DNA of 40,266 nt from an uncultured Chryseobacterium sp. (GTDB lineage Bacteria > Bacteroidota > Bacteroidia > Flavobacteriales > Weeksellaceae), in the NCBI GenBank assembly GCA_913778275.1, contig CAJYWN010000023.1:1-40266 (forward strand), in the 5' to 3' direction. Positions 17,030 to 25,271 of this stretch are shown here, piece by piece; position 1 is the stretch's first letter, and each line of letters begins with the position of its first letter. The notes under the pieces are model-generated. The model made no database searches and was not told where the DNA came from. It worked only from the letters and a program-made list of their open reading frames with translations. Position numbers and translations under genes: made by a program.

Positions 17030-18037
17030 GACAAATTCTTTCAATTTTCTGGGCGGATACTGAGCTACCAGATCAGCAATTGCTTTAATGTGGTCGGGCG
17101 TTGTTCCGCAGCATCCTCCGATAATGTTAATCAATCCTTTTTCAACGTATTCTTTAATTTGGGCAGCCATATCTTCAGGTGTTTCATCGTATTTTCCGAA
17201 AGCGTTCGGCAGACCTGCGTTCGGGTAAGCAGAAACATAAAATTCTGAATTGTGTGCCAGTGTTTCCAGGTATGGCGTCAATTGGTTAGCTCCCAAAGCG
17301 CAATTGAAGCCTACACTGAGCAGATCCAGATGTGAAACCGAGATTAAAAAAGCTTCTGCAGTTTGTCCGCTCAGTGTTCTACCGGATGCGTCGGTAATTG
17401 TACCTGAAACCATAATTGGAATTCTGATCTCTCGTTCATCCTGGATTTCATCGATGGCAAACAGAGCCGCCTTTGCGTTGAGGGTATCAAAAATGGTTTC
17501 CACCAGTAAAACATCTGAACCTCCGTCTAATAAAGCTTCGCACTGCTGTTTGTAAGCCACTCTCAATTCTTCAAAGGTAATCGCTCTGTAACCGGGATCA
17601 TTGACATCCGGGCTTAAACTTGCCGTCCTGTTCGTCGGACCGATAGAACCTGCAACAAATCGTGGTTTATCAGGGTTTTTAGCGGTGAATTCGTCACAAA
17701 CTTTTCTGGCTATTTTCGCTGATTCATAATTTAATTCATACACCAAATCTTCCATGTGATAATCTGCCATCGCAATCGTTGTTCCCGAAAACGTATTGGT
17801 TTCGATAATATCTGCTCCTGCATCGAGGTATTTTCTGTGAACTTCTTCTATCGCCTGTGGCTGCGTTAAAGAAAGCAAATCATTGTTCCCTTTCACAGGA
17901 TGCTCCCAGTTTTTAAAACGTTCGCCACGGTAGTCTTCTTCTTCAAACTTGTATCGCTGAAGCATTGTTCCCATGGCTCCGTCCAGAATTAAAATTCTTT
18001 CGGATAATGCTTTGTATAATTGTTCTGAATTTTTCAT
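17027..18037 (-). CDS. metH: Homocysteine S-methyltransferase domain of split methionine synthase
   Basis: Protein of 336 aa equivalent to the N-terminal zinc-dependent homocysteine-binding module of MetH. The three zinc cysteines are visible: C246 in VGFNCALGA and C309/C310 in [22 protein letters not shown] is the usual N-terminal strand. It ends where the module ends in full-length MetH, so it is a natural split at a domain border and not a frameshift. The partner gene, with pterin, cap, B12 and activation domains, lies downstream beyond the desaturase. It needs that partner to be active; alone it has no methyl donor site. Confidence 0.93.
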   Translation of the reverse strand: MKNSEQLYKALSERILILDGAMGTMLQRYKFEEEDYRGERFKNWEHPVKGNNDLLSLTQPQAIEEVHRKYLDAGADIIETNTFSGTTIAMADYHMEDLVYELNYESAKIARKVCDEFTAKNPDKPRFVAGSIGPTNRTASLSPDVNDPGYRAITFEELRVAYKQQCEALLDGGSDVLLVETIFDTLNAKAALFAIDEIQDEREIRIPIMVSGTITDASGRTLSGQTAEAFLISVSHLDLLSVGFNCALGANQLTPYLETLAHNSEFYVSAYPNAGLPNAFGKYDETPEDMAAQIKEYVEKGLINIIGGCCGTTPDHIKAIADLVAQYPPRKLKEFV

Positions 18038-18047
18038 TGTATATTTC

Positions 18048-18095
18048 GGCTAAAGCCATTTTGTATTTCTTTATTTAAACGGGCTAAAGCCCGTT
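18048..18095. repeat. Palindromic intergenic repeat with GGCTAAAGCC cores
   Basis: GGCTAAAGCC at 18048-18057 and the longer hairpin AACGGGCTAAAGCCCGTT at 18078-18095 share the core GGCTAAAGCC. I recall this pattern as a dispersed intergenic repeat in Chryseobacterium relatives. There is no open frame. Confidence 0.6.
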
Positions 18096-18196
18096 CCTAT
18101 TGAATTGATCTAGCGCCTGTTTTTAACTGTGGTAATATCGTCCCTATTTTTTTCTAACCGATTAATCGGCTTTCCTCATGTTGGGTTGAATCTTTC

Positions 18197-18276
18197 GCAG
18201 CCCGACTTGAACGGAGCTCTTTTTGCCGCAGCGCAGAGGAGGCAAAAAAGCGGGAGTGGAAGGCGGATAAAGCTGC
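18197..18276. repeat. Second intergenic inverted-repeat element
   Basis: The element runs from GCAGCCCGACTTGAACGGAG to GGCGGATAAAGCTGC, with outer GCAG/CTGC ends and an inner TTTTTGCC/GGCAAAAA stem. With the previous repeat it fills the 249-bp gap between metZ and the homocysteine methyltransferase gene. It is GC-rich against its surroundings. Confidence 0.55.
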
Positions 18277-18286
18277 CCAAATCAAA

Positions 18287-19453
18287 TTAATCCAATGCTT
18301 GTTTTAAGTCTGCAATAATATCGTCCACATTTTCCAGACCGACCGAGCAACGAACCAAGCCGGCCGTGATTCCTACTTCATTTCTTTCTTCGTCTGTTAA
18401 TTTAGAATGGGTGGTAGAAGCCGGATGTGTGACAATTGTTCTGGTGTCCCCAAGATTCGCAGAAAGTGAACACATTTTTATTTTATCTAAAAAGTTTCTT
18501 CCACCTTCAATTCCGCCTTTGATTTCGAAGGCTACGATATTCCCGCCCAGCTTCATCTGCTTTTTGGCAATTTCATAGCTGGGGTGAGATTTTAAGAAAG
18601 GATATTTTACCCGTTCAACATTCGGATGGCTTTCTAAAAATTCAGCAACTTTGAAGGCATTTTCACAGTGTTTTTCTACACGAATCGCCAACGTTTCTAA
18701 ACTTTTAGATAAAACCCAGGCGTTGAAAGGCGACATTGCCGGACCTGTATTTCTTGCAAACAGATAGATTTCACGGATCAGATCTTCTCTTCCAACGGCA
18801 ACTCCACCTAAAACCCGGCCTTGTCCGTCAATTAATTTAGTTGCGGAATGTACTACAATATCGGCTCCGTATTTTATCGGCTGCTGCAAATAAGGCGTTG
18901 CGAAACAGTTGTCCACAATAAAAATTAAATTATGTTTTTTCGCAATCTGTCCGAAAAATTCTAAATCCAACACCTCAATCGCGGGATTTGTTGGTGTTTC
19001 CAGATATAAAATTTTTGTGTTCGGCTGGATATATTGTTCTACATTTTCTGCATCTTCTGCTTTGAAATAGGTTGTTTCGATATTCCATTTCGGAAAATAT
19101 TTTGTAAACAACGTGTGCGTAGAGCCGAAAACCGACTGACAGCTTACGATGTGATCTCCTGCGTTTAACAAAGTTGCAAATGTTGAATAAATGGCAGCCA
19201 TTCCGGTTGCAAAGGCATATCCTGCTTCTGCACCTTCCATTTTGGCTATTTTCTCTGTAAATTCTGTCACATTCGGGTTTGAAAAGCGGCTATACAGGTT
19301 TTTCTGTTTTTCCTCGGCAAAACTCGCCCTCATATCTTCCGCATCCTGAAAAATAAAGCTGGACGTTAAATATAAAGGTGTTGAATGCTCATCAAACTGA
19401 GTTCTTTCCGTCTGGGTTCTTATGGCGGAGGTTTCAAAATTATAATTTTCCAT
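18287..19453 (-). CDS. metZ: O-acylhomoserine sulfhydrylase (MetZ-type trans-sulfuration enzyme)
   Basis: PLP enzyme of 388 aa from the Cys/Met metabolism family. It probably makes homocysteine directly from acylhomoserine and sulfide. The PLP lysine is K206 in VHSATKLIDGQGR; D181 in IVDNCFATPY binds the pyridine nitrogen. The N-terminal ERTQFDEHSTPLYLTSSF and SGMAAI-like TGMAAIYSTF blocks resemble MetZ more than cystathionine gamma-synthase. With MetX upstream the natural substrate may be O-acetyl- or O-succinylhomoserine, which sequence alone does not settle. It precedes the homocysteine methyltransferase in the same operon. Confidence 0.88.
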   Translation of the reverse strand: MENYNFETSAIRTQTERTQFDEHSTPLYLTSSFIFQDAEDMRASFAEEKQKNLYSRFSNPNVTEFTEKIAKMEGAEAGYAFATGMAAIYSTFATLLNAGDHIVSCQSVFGSTHTLFTKYFPKWNIETTYFKAEDAENVEQYIQPNTKILYLETPTNPAIEVLDLEFFGQIAKKHNLIFIVDNCFATPYLQQPIKYGADIVVHSATKLIDGQGRVLGGVAVGREDLIREIYLFARNTGPAMSPFNAWVLSKSLETLAIRVEKHCENAFKVAEFLESHPNVERVKYPFLKSHPSYEIAKKQMKLGGNIVAFEIKGGIEGGRNFLDKIKMCSLSANLGDTRTIVTHPASTTHSKLTDEERNEVGITAGLVRCSVGLENVDDIIADLKQALD

Positions 19454-19462
19454 ATTTTTTTG

Positions 19463-19495
19463 AAACCTTCAAGGTTTTAAAAACCTTGAAGGTTT
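19463..19495. repeat. Perfect 33-nt palindrome upstream of metZ
   Basis: AAACCTTCAAGGTTTT, one A, then its exact reverse complement, only 9 nt before the metZ start codon. Either a cruciform or strong mRNA hairpin in the metZ leader is possible; it also resembles intergenic repeats. Confidence 0.7.
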
Positions 19496-19518
19496 GTTTA
19501 GGTTGTTTAATTTATTTT

Positions 19519-19567
19519 GTTCCATAGGTTTCACCTACAGCTATTGATATTGAACCCTTTCAGATTC
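19519..19567. repeat. Degenerate intergenic repeat (TTTCACCTACAGC...TTGAACCC type)
   Basis: It contains CATAGGTTTCACCTACAGCT, then a loose TTGAACC...GATTCAA hairpin. I recall similar segments between genes in Chryseobacterium; here it looks decayed. It lies between the homoserine dehydrogenase and metZ genes. Confidence 0.4.
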
Positions 19568-19579
19568 AAATTATTTGTC

Positions 19580-21121
19580 CTATTTAGTTTCACTTACTCT
19601 TAAAATATCTCCGAATACACCTCTCGCGGTAACTTTCGCTCCGGCGCCGGCCCCCATAATGACAATTGGATTTTCACCATAGCTTTCCGTATAGATTTCG
19701 AAAATGGAGTCTGATCCTTTCAGCTGTCCTAAAGCGGATGTTGCCGGAACGGAAATCAGTTTCACATCAAGCTCGCCTTTTTCTTTTTGCAAATCACCGT
19801 GAAGATCTCCGACATATCTTAACACATGACCCGGTTCCTGAGTGTCCTTAATTTTTTGGTATTCTTCGTCCAGCTCATTCAGTCTTGAAAGAAATTCCGG
19901 TTTAGAAACGGAAAGCAAACTTTCCGGAACTAAATTCTGAATATTGATGTCTTCAAATTCATTGATAAGATCCAGTTCTCTCGCTAAAATCAACAACTTT
20001 CTCGCAACGTCATTGCCGGAAAGATCTTCTCTCGGATCAGGTTCCGTATATCCTTTTTCCATGGCTTCATTGATAATTGTTGAAAATGCATCATCCCGCA
20101 AAGAGAAGTTATTGAAAACATAGCTTAACGTTCCTGAGAAAACCCCTTTTATCCTGGTAATATTTTCTCCTGAAAGGTGTAGAAGCTTGATGGTGTCAAT
20201 TAATGGCAACCCTGCTCCGACATTGGTTTCGTAGAGATAGCGACGGTTGTTTTTGTTCAACGTATATCTTAGTTGACGATATTCTGAAATCGGAAGTGTG
20301 TTGAAAATCTTATTGGAAGAAACCAAATCGAAACCGTTTTCTGCCAACGTATGGTAATTTTTCACAAAATCTTTGCTTGCCGTATTATCGACAACGATTA
20401 AATTTTCCAACTGATTGTTTTTTGAGAAATTGATCAGTTCCTGTACATCCGAAGGGTGATGGGCCGCAGTAATCTCTTCGCTCCATTTATCATCAAAACC
20501 TTTTTTATTGAATGCGATCTTTCTGGAATTGGCAACGGCCACTACTTTAAGATCGATTTTTTTTCGTCTTTTAATTTCCTCCGAAGATTCCAGTACCTGT
20601 TCTATTAATGTTTTTCCTACATTCCCATGACCGATAATGGCCAAATGAACTGTCTTCGGCTTTTTGGAAATTTCAGATTCTATAATATTTTTTGCTTTCT
20701 CATCCTGAGAAGAAGTAACCACGATATTCACTCTTTTTTCCGCTGCAATCTGATTTAATAACAATGGGAAAACATTATTCCTTGCCAGTTCGGCCAATAC
20801 TTTATTGAAATCTTCTGCTACAAATCCTAAAACCGATACGTTATTGATGCTGTAAATCTGGGAAACTTTTCCTGATTTTCTTTCTGCTTCAAATTCATCG
20901 ATCAGGCAATTCACTGCTTTTTCAGAATCATTTTCCTGAACCAGGATGGAAATTCCGTTTTCTATAGCCTGCTGGGAAATAACCCCAACGCTGATTCTGG
21001 CCAGCGTGAGCGCTTTAAAAATTCTTCCGTCAATACCAATTTCGCCCAGGAAATCTTCTCCTTCAAATTTTATGATTGATCTGTTTTTCAAAAATTTTAT
21101 TTCGTTTGCATTGCTTTTCAT
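19580..21121 (-). CDS. ACT-domain homoserine dehydrogenase lacking aspartokinase domain
   Basis: Protein of 513 aa that reduces aspartate semialdehyde to homoserine. Residues about 15-160 align with the two regulatory ACT domains of bifunctional ThrA/MetL (ISVGVISQQAIENGISILVQ; NNVSVLGFVAEDFNKVLAELA), but the catalytic kinase domain in front of them is missing. From about 170 on it is homoserine dehydrogenase: Rossmann motif IIGHGNVGKTLIEQVL, SSNKIF, ETNVGAGLPLIDT, GTLSYVFN, and EPDPREDLSGNDVARKLLILARE. It therefore looks like a ThrA derivative stripped of its kinase. Only 3 nt separate it from metX. Its place in a SAM-riboswitch operon dedicates it to methionine synthesis. Confidence 0.9.
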   Translation of the reverse strand: MKSNANEIKFLKNRSIIKFEGEDFLGEIGIDGRIFKALTLARISVGVISQQAIENGISILVQENDSEKAVNCLIDEFEAERKSGKVSQIYSINNVSVLGFVAEDFNKVLAELARNNVFPLLLNQIAAEKRVNIVVTSSQDEKAKNIIESEISKKPKTVHLAIIGHGNVGKTLIEQVLESSEEIKRRKKIDLKVVAVANSRKIAFNKKGFDDKWSEEITAAHHPSDVQELINFSKNNQLENLIVVDNTASKDFVKNYHTLAENGFDLVSSNKIFNTLPISEYRQLRYTLNKNNRRYLYETNVGAGLPLIDTIKLLHLSGENITRIKGVFSGTLSYVFNNFSLRDDAFSTIINEAMEKGYTEPDPREDLSGNDVARKLLILARELDLINEFEDINIQNLVPESLLSVSKPEFLSRLNELDEEYQKIKDTQEPGHVLRYVGDLHGDLQKEKGELDVKLISVPATSALGQLKGSDSIFEIYTESYGENPIVIMGAGAGAKVTARGVFGDILRVSETK

Positions 21122-21124
21122 CTT

Positions 21125-22063
21125 CTACAAAATATTTTTAATGATAGTATTTAATTGTTCGTATTCCATTAAGAAGGCATCGTGTCCATGAATTGATCTG
21201 ATTTCGTGATAGAATACATCGTTTTTATTTTTCTTTAATTTTTCAAAGCACATTCGGATCTCGGAAGCGGGAAAGAAAAGATCCGTATCTATTGCAATAA
21301 GATGGATGTGAGCTTCTATCTGTTCCAACTGGGATTCTCCGGCATTTATATTCATCAGCAATTGATTCATAAGTTGGTAAGATGACAAACTAAATCTTTC
21401 GTTTAGAGCATTTCCATGATAGATCAGCCAATCCTCCGATTCCAGCCGCTGTTTTTCTTTATTGTACGTATTCTGGAATCTGTCATTTAAAGATTCCGGA
21501 GTTCGATAGCAAAGCATGGCATGAATTCTCGCTTTTTGTAGAGGTTCATCATTTTGATGTAATAAAAATTTTTGAACCAGACATTGGGCATGAAGCCAGT
21601 CGTGCGTTTTATAATCGCAGGCAATAGGAATAAAAATTTCTGCTAGCCCAGGATTTTTTGTGAGCATTTCCCAACCGATTCCGCCACCTAATGAACCTCC
21701 GATAACGGCATATAATTTTTTTATATTTAGAATTTCAAGACCTTTTAAAAAGATATCTGCAACATCTGAAACAGTAAAATCTTCGTAATCTTCGATAAAA
21801 AAATCATCATATCCATTTCCGGGAATATTGAAACACAAAACGGTGTATTGATTTGTATCAATTACCTGATTGTCGCCAATCAGTTTTTTCCACCATCCTT
21901 TTTCTCCGGCTACATCCGAATTTCCCGTTAAAGCGTGATTTACCAGAATAACAGGGGCCGAAAACAATTCTTTCCCGAAAAACTGATAGCTCAACGGGAT
22001 ATGGTATTCTTTACCGGAATAGGTGTGATACGAAAAATTAATATGTTTTAGTTCGGTTCTCAA
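21125..22063 (-). CDS. metX: Homoserine O-acyltransferase, alpha/beta-hydrolase type
   Basis: Protein of 312 aa that activates homoserine with an acyl group for sulfhydrylation. Nucleophile S124 lies in VIGGSLGGGIGWEM; the acid and base of the triad are in AIDTDLFFP and SIHGHDAFL near the C-terminus, all standard for MetX. It is somewhat shorter than the usual 350-380 aa because the cap is small. The only start that fits is TTG at 22063-22061: an in-frame TAA lies three codons upstream and the next ATG falls after the catalytic serine. It is the first gene after the SAM-I riboswitch, with a leader of about 65 nt between aptamer and start. Confidence 0.9.
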   Translation of the reverse strand: MRTELKHINFSYHTYSGKEYHIPLSYQFFGKELFSAPVILVNHALTGNSDVAGEKGWWKKLIGDNQVIDTNQYTVLCFNIPGNGYDDFFIEDYEDFTVSDVADIFLKGLEILNIKKLYAVIGGSLGGGIGWEMLTKNPGLAEIFIPIACDYKTHDWLHAQCLVQKFLLHQNDEPLQKARIHAMLCYRTPESLNDRFQNTYNKEKQRLESEDWLIYHGNALNERFSLSSYQLMNQLLMNINAGESQLEQIEAHIHLIAIDTDLFFPASEIRMCFEKLKKNKNDVFYHEIRSIHGHDAFLMEYEQLNTIIKNIL

Positions 22064-22127
22064 TTCTATTTATTTTTAAATACAATTGAAAATGCCACAT
22101 GAAATGGCTGAAAAGAACTTCAGATAA

Positions 22128-22230
22128 GTTATCTGTCCAAATTATTTTGGTAGAACGTAGCACCTTCTCTGCTTGCGCAAAGGGTTGCTAAGGTTTCAAC
22201 GGGTCTAATCCCTCAACCTTTCTTGATAAC
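22128..22230 (-). promoter_or_regulatory. SAM-I (S-box) riboswitch
   Basis: On the minus strand the aptamer opens with GTTATCAAGAAAGG, continues GAGGGATTAGACCCG, then TGAAACCTTAGCAACC, AAGGTGCTAC and closes GGACAGATAAC, all hallmarks of the SAM-I consensus. P1 is GTTATC (22230-22225) with GATAAC (22133-22128). Directly after it, TATCTG (22126-22121) can pair with CAGATA (22135-22130), which includes the P1 3' strand, giving a visible competing helix. It should lower expression of metX and the downstream methionine genes when SAM is plentiful. The 358-bp gap holds this element and the GH63 promoter region. Confidence 0.93.
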
Positions 22231-22370
22231 ATTTTCAATATTTGAATGAACGAATGGTGCAAAGATAAAACTTTTATTTTAAACTTTTATAAAAATTTAA
22301 TTTAATATCCCAAACGCCCATTTCAAGAGGGTTTCCGTAAATATATTAAGTTTAATTCAAATTTGGAAAG

Positions 22371-22401
22371 TTGGAATTTTTTGACAAAAAAGCTACCTTC
22401 G
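22371..22401 (+). promoter_or_regulatory. Possible Bacteroidota promoter for the GH63 gene
   Basis: TTGG at 22371, 19 nt, then TACCTTCG at 22394-22401, one mismatch from TAnnTTTG, 20 nt before the ATG. Confidence 0.4.
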
Positions 22402-22421
22402 TAATGAAAAAATGATGAGAT

Positions 22422-25037
22422 ATGATTGCTGAAAAACAAAGATTACAAAACACAGACTGGAAAAACTGGGGTCCGTACGTAAGTAACCGGCAATGGGGAA
22501 ATGTACGGGAAGACTACAGTCCCAACGGCGATGCGTGGAACTTCGCCAACCACAATAATGCAGAAAGCTACGCATACCGATGGGGAGAAGAAGGAATAGC
22601 CGGAATCTCCGATGCCAAGCAGATTTTTTGTTTTGCCCTTTCATTCTGGAACAGGAAAGATAAGATCGTAAAAGAGCGTTTTTTCGGGCTGAGTAATCCT
22701 CAGGGGAATCACGGTGAAGATATTAAAGAGATTTTTTATTATCTGGACAATACGCCTACGCACAGCTATATGAAAATGCTGTATAAATATCCGATCAATG
22801 CTTTTCCTTATGATGATATCCGTGCAGAAAACGCAAGAAGAAGTAAAAAGGAAGCTGAATACGAAATTTTCGATACCGGGATTTTCGATAAGGATGAATA
22901 TTTTGATATTTTTATTGAATATGCCAAAGCGGATCACAACGACTTCTTAATACGGGTAACCGTAGTTAACAGAAGTGAGAATGCTGCTCCTATCATAGTG
23001 GCACCCACAGTATGGTTCAGAAACAACTGGAAGTGGGGCTACAACACCTACAAAGGACAGACTGCTGCTTCGCATGAAGGCTGCATCAATATTCAGCATG
23101 ACAGTATTTCCATAAAGAAATTTTATTCCAGAGATACAAATGCGGAAAGTGTTTTCTGTGAAAACGAAACCAACACGCCAAAGTTATACGGAGCCCCGTA
23201 TCCCGGAAATACCTATTTTAAAGATGGGATTAATGATTATATTATCTACGGAAGCAATACGGTAAATCCCGAAAAGCAAGGTACAAAAGCTTCTTTTCTT
23301 CTGAATGAAGTAATTGAAGCCGGAGCGTCTAAATCTTTTGATTTCAGGCTTTCTCCTGAAGATCTTGATGAGCCCTTTGAAAACTTCGATAAAATCTTCA
23401 GCATCCGAATTGATGAAGCTAACGAATTTTATGAGGAGATTCAGAACGATGTAGTGGATGAGGATGAAAGAAATGTACAAAGACAGGCTTTTGCAGGATT
23501 GCTCTGGAATAAACAATTTTACCATTACAATGTAGGAAAATGGCTCAAAGGTGACCCTAATTATGCAGCACCCAGGGATTTCAATAATTATGTAAGAAAT
23601 ACCGAATGGAATCATCTTCATAATAAAGATATCATCTCGATGCCGGACAAATGGGAGTATCCGTGGTACGCTACCTGGGATCTTGCTTTTCATTGTGTTC
23701 CGTATGCAATTATTGATGCTGAATTTGCGAAAGGACAGCTCCTCCTGCTTACTAAAGAATGGTATATGCATCCTAACGGACAACTCCCTGCTTATGAGTG
23801 GAACCTGAGTGATGTAAATCCACCAGTACATGCCTGGTCCTGCTTCAGGGTTTTTAAAATTGATGAAAAGCAAAATGGGAAACCCGATCTTTTATTTTTG
23901 GAGAAAGTTTTCCAGAAGCTGCTTCTTAATTTTACCTGGTGGGTAAACCGGAAAGATAAAAACGGTAAAAACATTTTCGGAGGAGGATTTTTAGGACTTG
24001 ATAATATCGGTGCTTTTGACCGGAACATGGTATTAAAAGACGGACAGCATCTCGAACAGGCCGATGGAACAAGCTGGATGGCAATGTATGCACTGAATAT
24101 GATGCGTATTGCCATGGAACTTGCCCAATATTACCAGGTATATGAAGATATGGCCATTAAATTTTTTGAGCATTATCTTTATATTGCGGAAGCCATGGAA
24201 AATCTGGGTGAAGGCACAAAAGGTTTATGGAATGAAGAAGACGGATTTTTCTACGATGTATTACAGCTTGGAAACGGCGACAGCGTCTCCCTGAAACTGA
24301 GAAGCATCGTTGGCCTTATCCCGATGTTTGCCGTAGAAATCATAGATCATCACCTGCTTGATAAAATGCCGAATTTTGTTGAAAGAATGGACTGGGTGCT
24401 GAAAAACAAACCCGAGCTTACAAAACTGGTTTCTCATTGGGAAGAAGAAGGCCAGGGAAGAAAGCATCTGATGAGCATCCTCAGAAAAACAAGACTCACA
24501 AAAGTTCTGAGCAGAATGCTTGATGAAAAGGAATTTTTAAGCGATTACGGAATACGAGCCATGTCTAAGGTGTATGAAGAGAATCCGTTTATATTTTCAG
24601 TTCACGGAACGCAAAATGTGGTTTATTATACACCGGGAGAGAGTGACAGCAGAATGTTTGGAGGGAACAGCAACTGGAGAGGCCCGATATGGTTTCCGAT
24701 TAACTTTCTCATCGTGGAGAGTTTACAGAGATTTCATTTTTATTACGGAAACAGCCTGAAAGTAGAACTACCGACCGGAAGCGGAGACAAAAGAAATCTT
24801 GACGAAGTAGCACAGAATATTAGCAACAGGCTGTGTTCTATTTTCCTTAAAGATGAAGTAGGACAGCGGCCGTTCAACGGAGGAAATGCCAAATTCAATT
24901 ACGATGAAAATTTTAAAAACTATATTACTTTTTTTGAATATTTTCATGGTGATAATGGCCGGGGAATTGGCGCATCTCATCAGACAGGCTGGACAGCGAC
25001 CGTTGCAAAACTGCTGAAACCGAGAATGTCATTTTAA
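22422..25037 (+). CDS. GH63-family glucosidase-like glycoside hydrolase
   Basis: Protein of 871 aa resembling the bacterial GH63 / mannosyl-oligosaccharide-glucosidase-like family, with an (alpha/alpha)6 barrel in the C-terminal half. The N-terminal block (WGPYVSNRQWGNVREDYS, AYRWGEEGIAGI) is a conserved beta-domain. In the barrel, YATWDLAFH supplies the conserved Asp expected as general acid and GDNGRGIGASHQTGWTA is the C-terminal signature. There is no signal peptide, so it should be cytoplasmic. Substrate is probably a small alpha-glucoside or mannosylglycerate-like compound; sequence does not decide. It is alone on the plus strand with its own terminator. Confidence 0.85.
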   Translation: MIAEKQRLQNTDWKNWGPYVSNRQWGNVREDYSPNGDAWNFANHNNAESYAYRWGEEGIAGISDAKQIFCFALSFWNRKDKIVKERFFGLSNPQGNHGEDIKEIFYYLDNTPTHSYMKMLYKYPINAFPYDDIRAENARRSKKEAEYEIFDTGIFDKDEYFDIFIEYAKADHNDFLIRVTVVNRSENAAPIIVAPTVWFRNNWKWGYNTYKGQTAASHEGCINIQHDSISIKKFYSRDTNAESVFCENETNTPKLYGAPYPGNTYFKDGINDYIIYGSNTVNPEKQGTKASFLLNEVIEAGASKSFDFRLSPEDLDEPFENFDKIFSIRIDEANEFYEEIQNDVVDEDERNVQRQAFAGLLWNKQFYHYNVGKWLKGDPNYAAPRDFNNYVRNTEWNHLHNKDIISMPDKWEYPWYATWDLAFHCVPYAIIDAEFAKGQLLLLTKEWYMHPNGQLPAYEWNLSDVNPPVHAWSCFRVFKIDEKQNGKPDLLFLEKVFQKLLLNFTWWVNRKDKNGKNIFGGGFLGLDNIGAFDRNMVLKDGQHLEQADGTSWMAMYALNMMRIAMELAQYYQVYEDMAIKFFEHYLYIAEAMENLGEGTKGLWNEEDGFFYDVLQLGNGDSVSLKLRSIVGLIPMFAVEIIDHHLLDKMPNFVERMDWVLKNKPELTKLVSHWEEEGQGRKHLMSILRKTRLTKVLSRMLDEKEFLSDYGIRAMSKVYEENPFIFSVHGTQNVVYYTPGESDSRMFGGNSNWRGPIWFPINFLIVESLQRFHFYYGNSLKVELPTGSGDKRNLDEVAQNISNRLCSIFLKDEVGQRPFNGGNAKFNYDENFKNYITFFEYFHGDNGRGIGASHQTGWTATVAKLLKPRMSF

Positions 25038-25058
25038 AAAACTTTTCACGATAATCAT

Positions 25059-25085
25059 AAGCCTCTTTTTAAGAGGCTTTTTTAT
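25059..25085 (+). terminator. GH63 gene terminator
   Basis: AAGCCTCTT, TT, AAGAGGCTT followed by TTTTT, 22 nt after the stop codon. Confidence 0.9.
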
Positions 25086-25271
25086 TATGCGCTGCATTAT
25101 ATTAATCCTTTCAATAATAAAATGAAGATATATAGTTAAAATCTATTTAATTTTTATAATAAACTATTATTAGTATAAAATAGATATAATATTTATAATA
25201 TTTTTAAATTTAAGATGATTTTTTAATATTATAATATTTATATTAGCAAATAAATTTAATTAACGATTCTT

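Noticed and set aside
15846..18037. Broken metH pseudogene
   Set aside because: The two frames end and begin at true domain borders, all zinc, B12 and activation motifs are present, and a whole gene lies between them.
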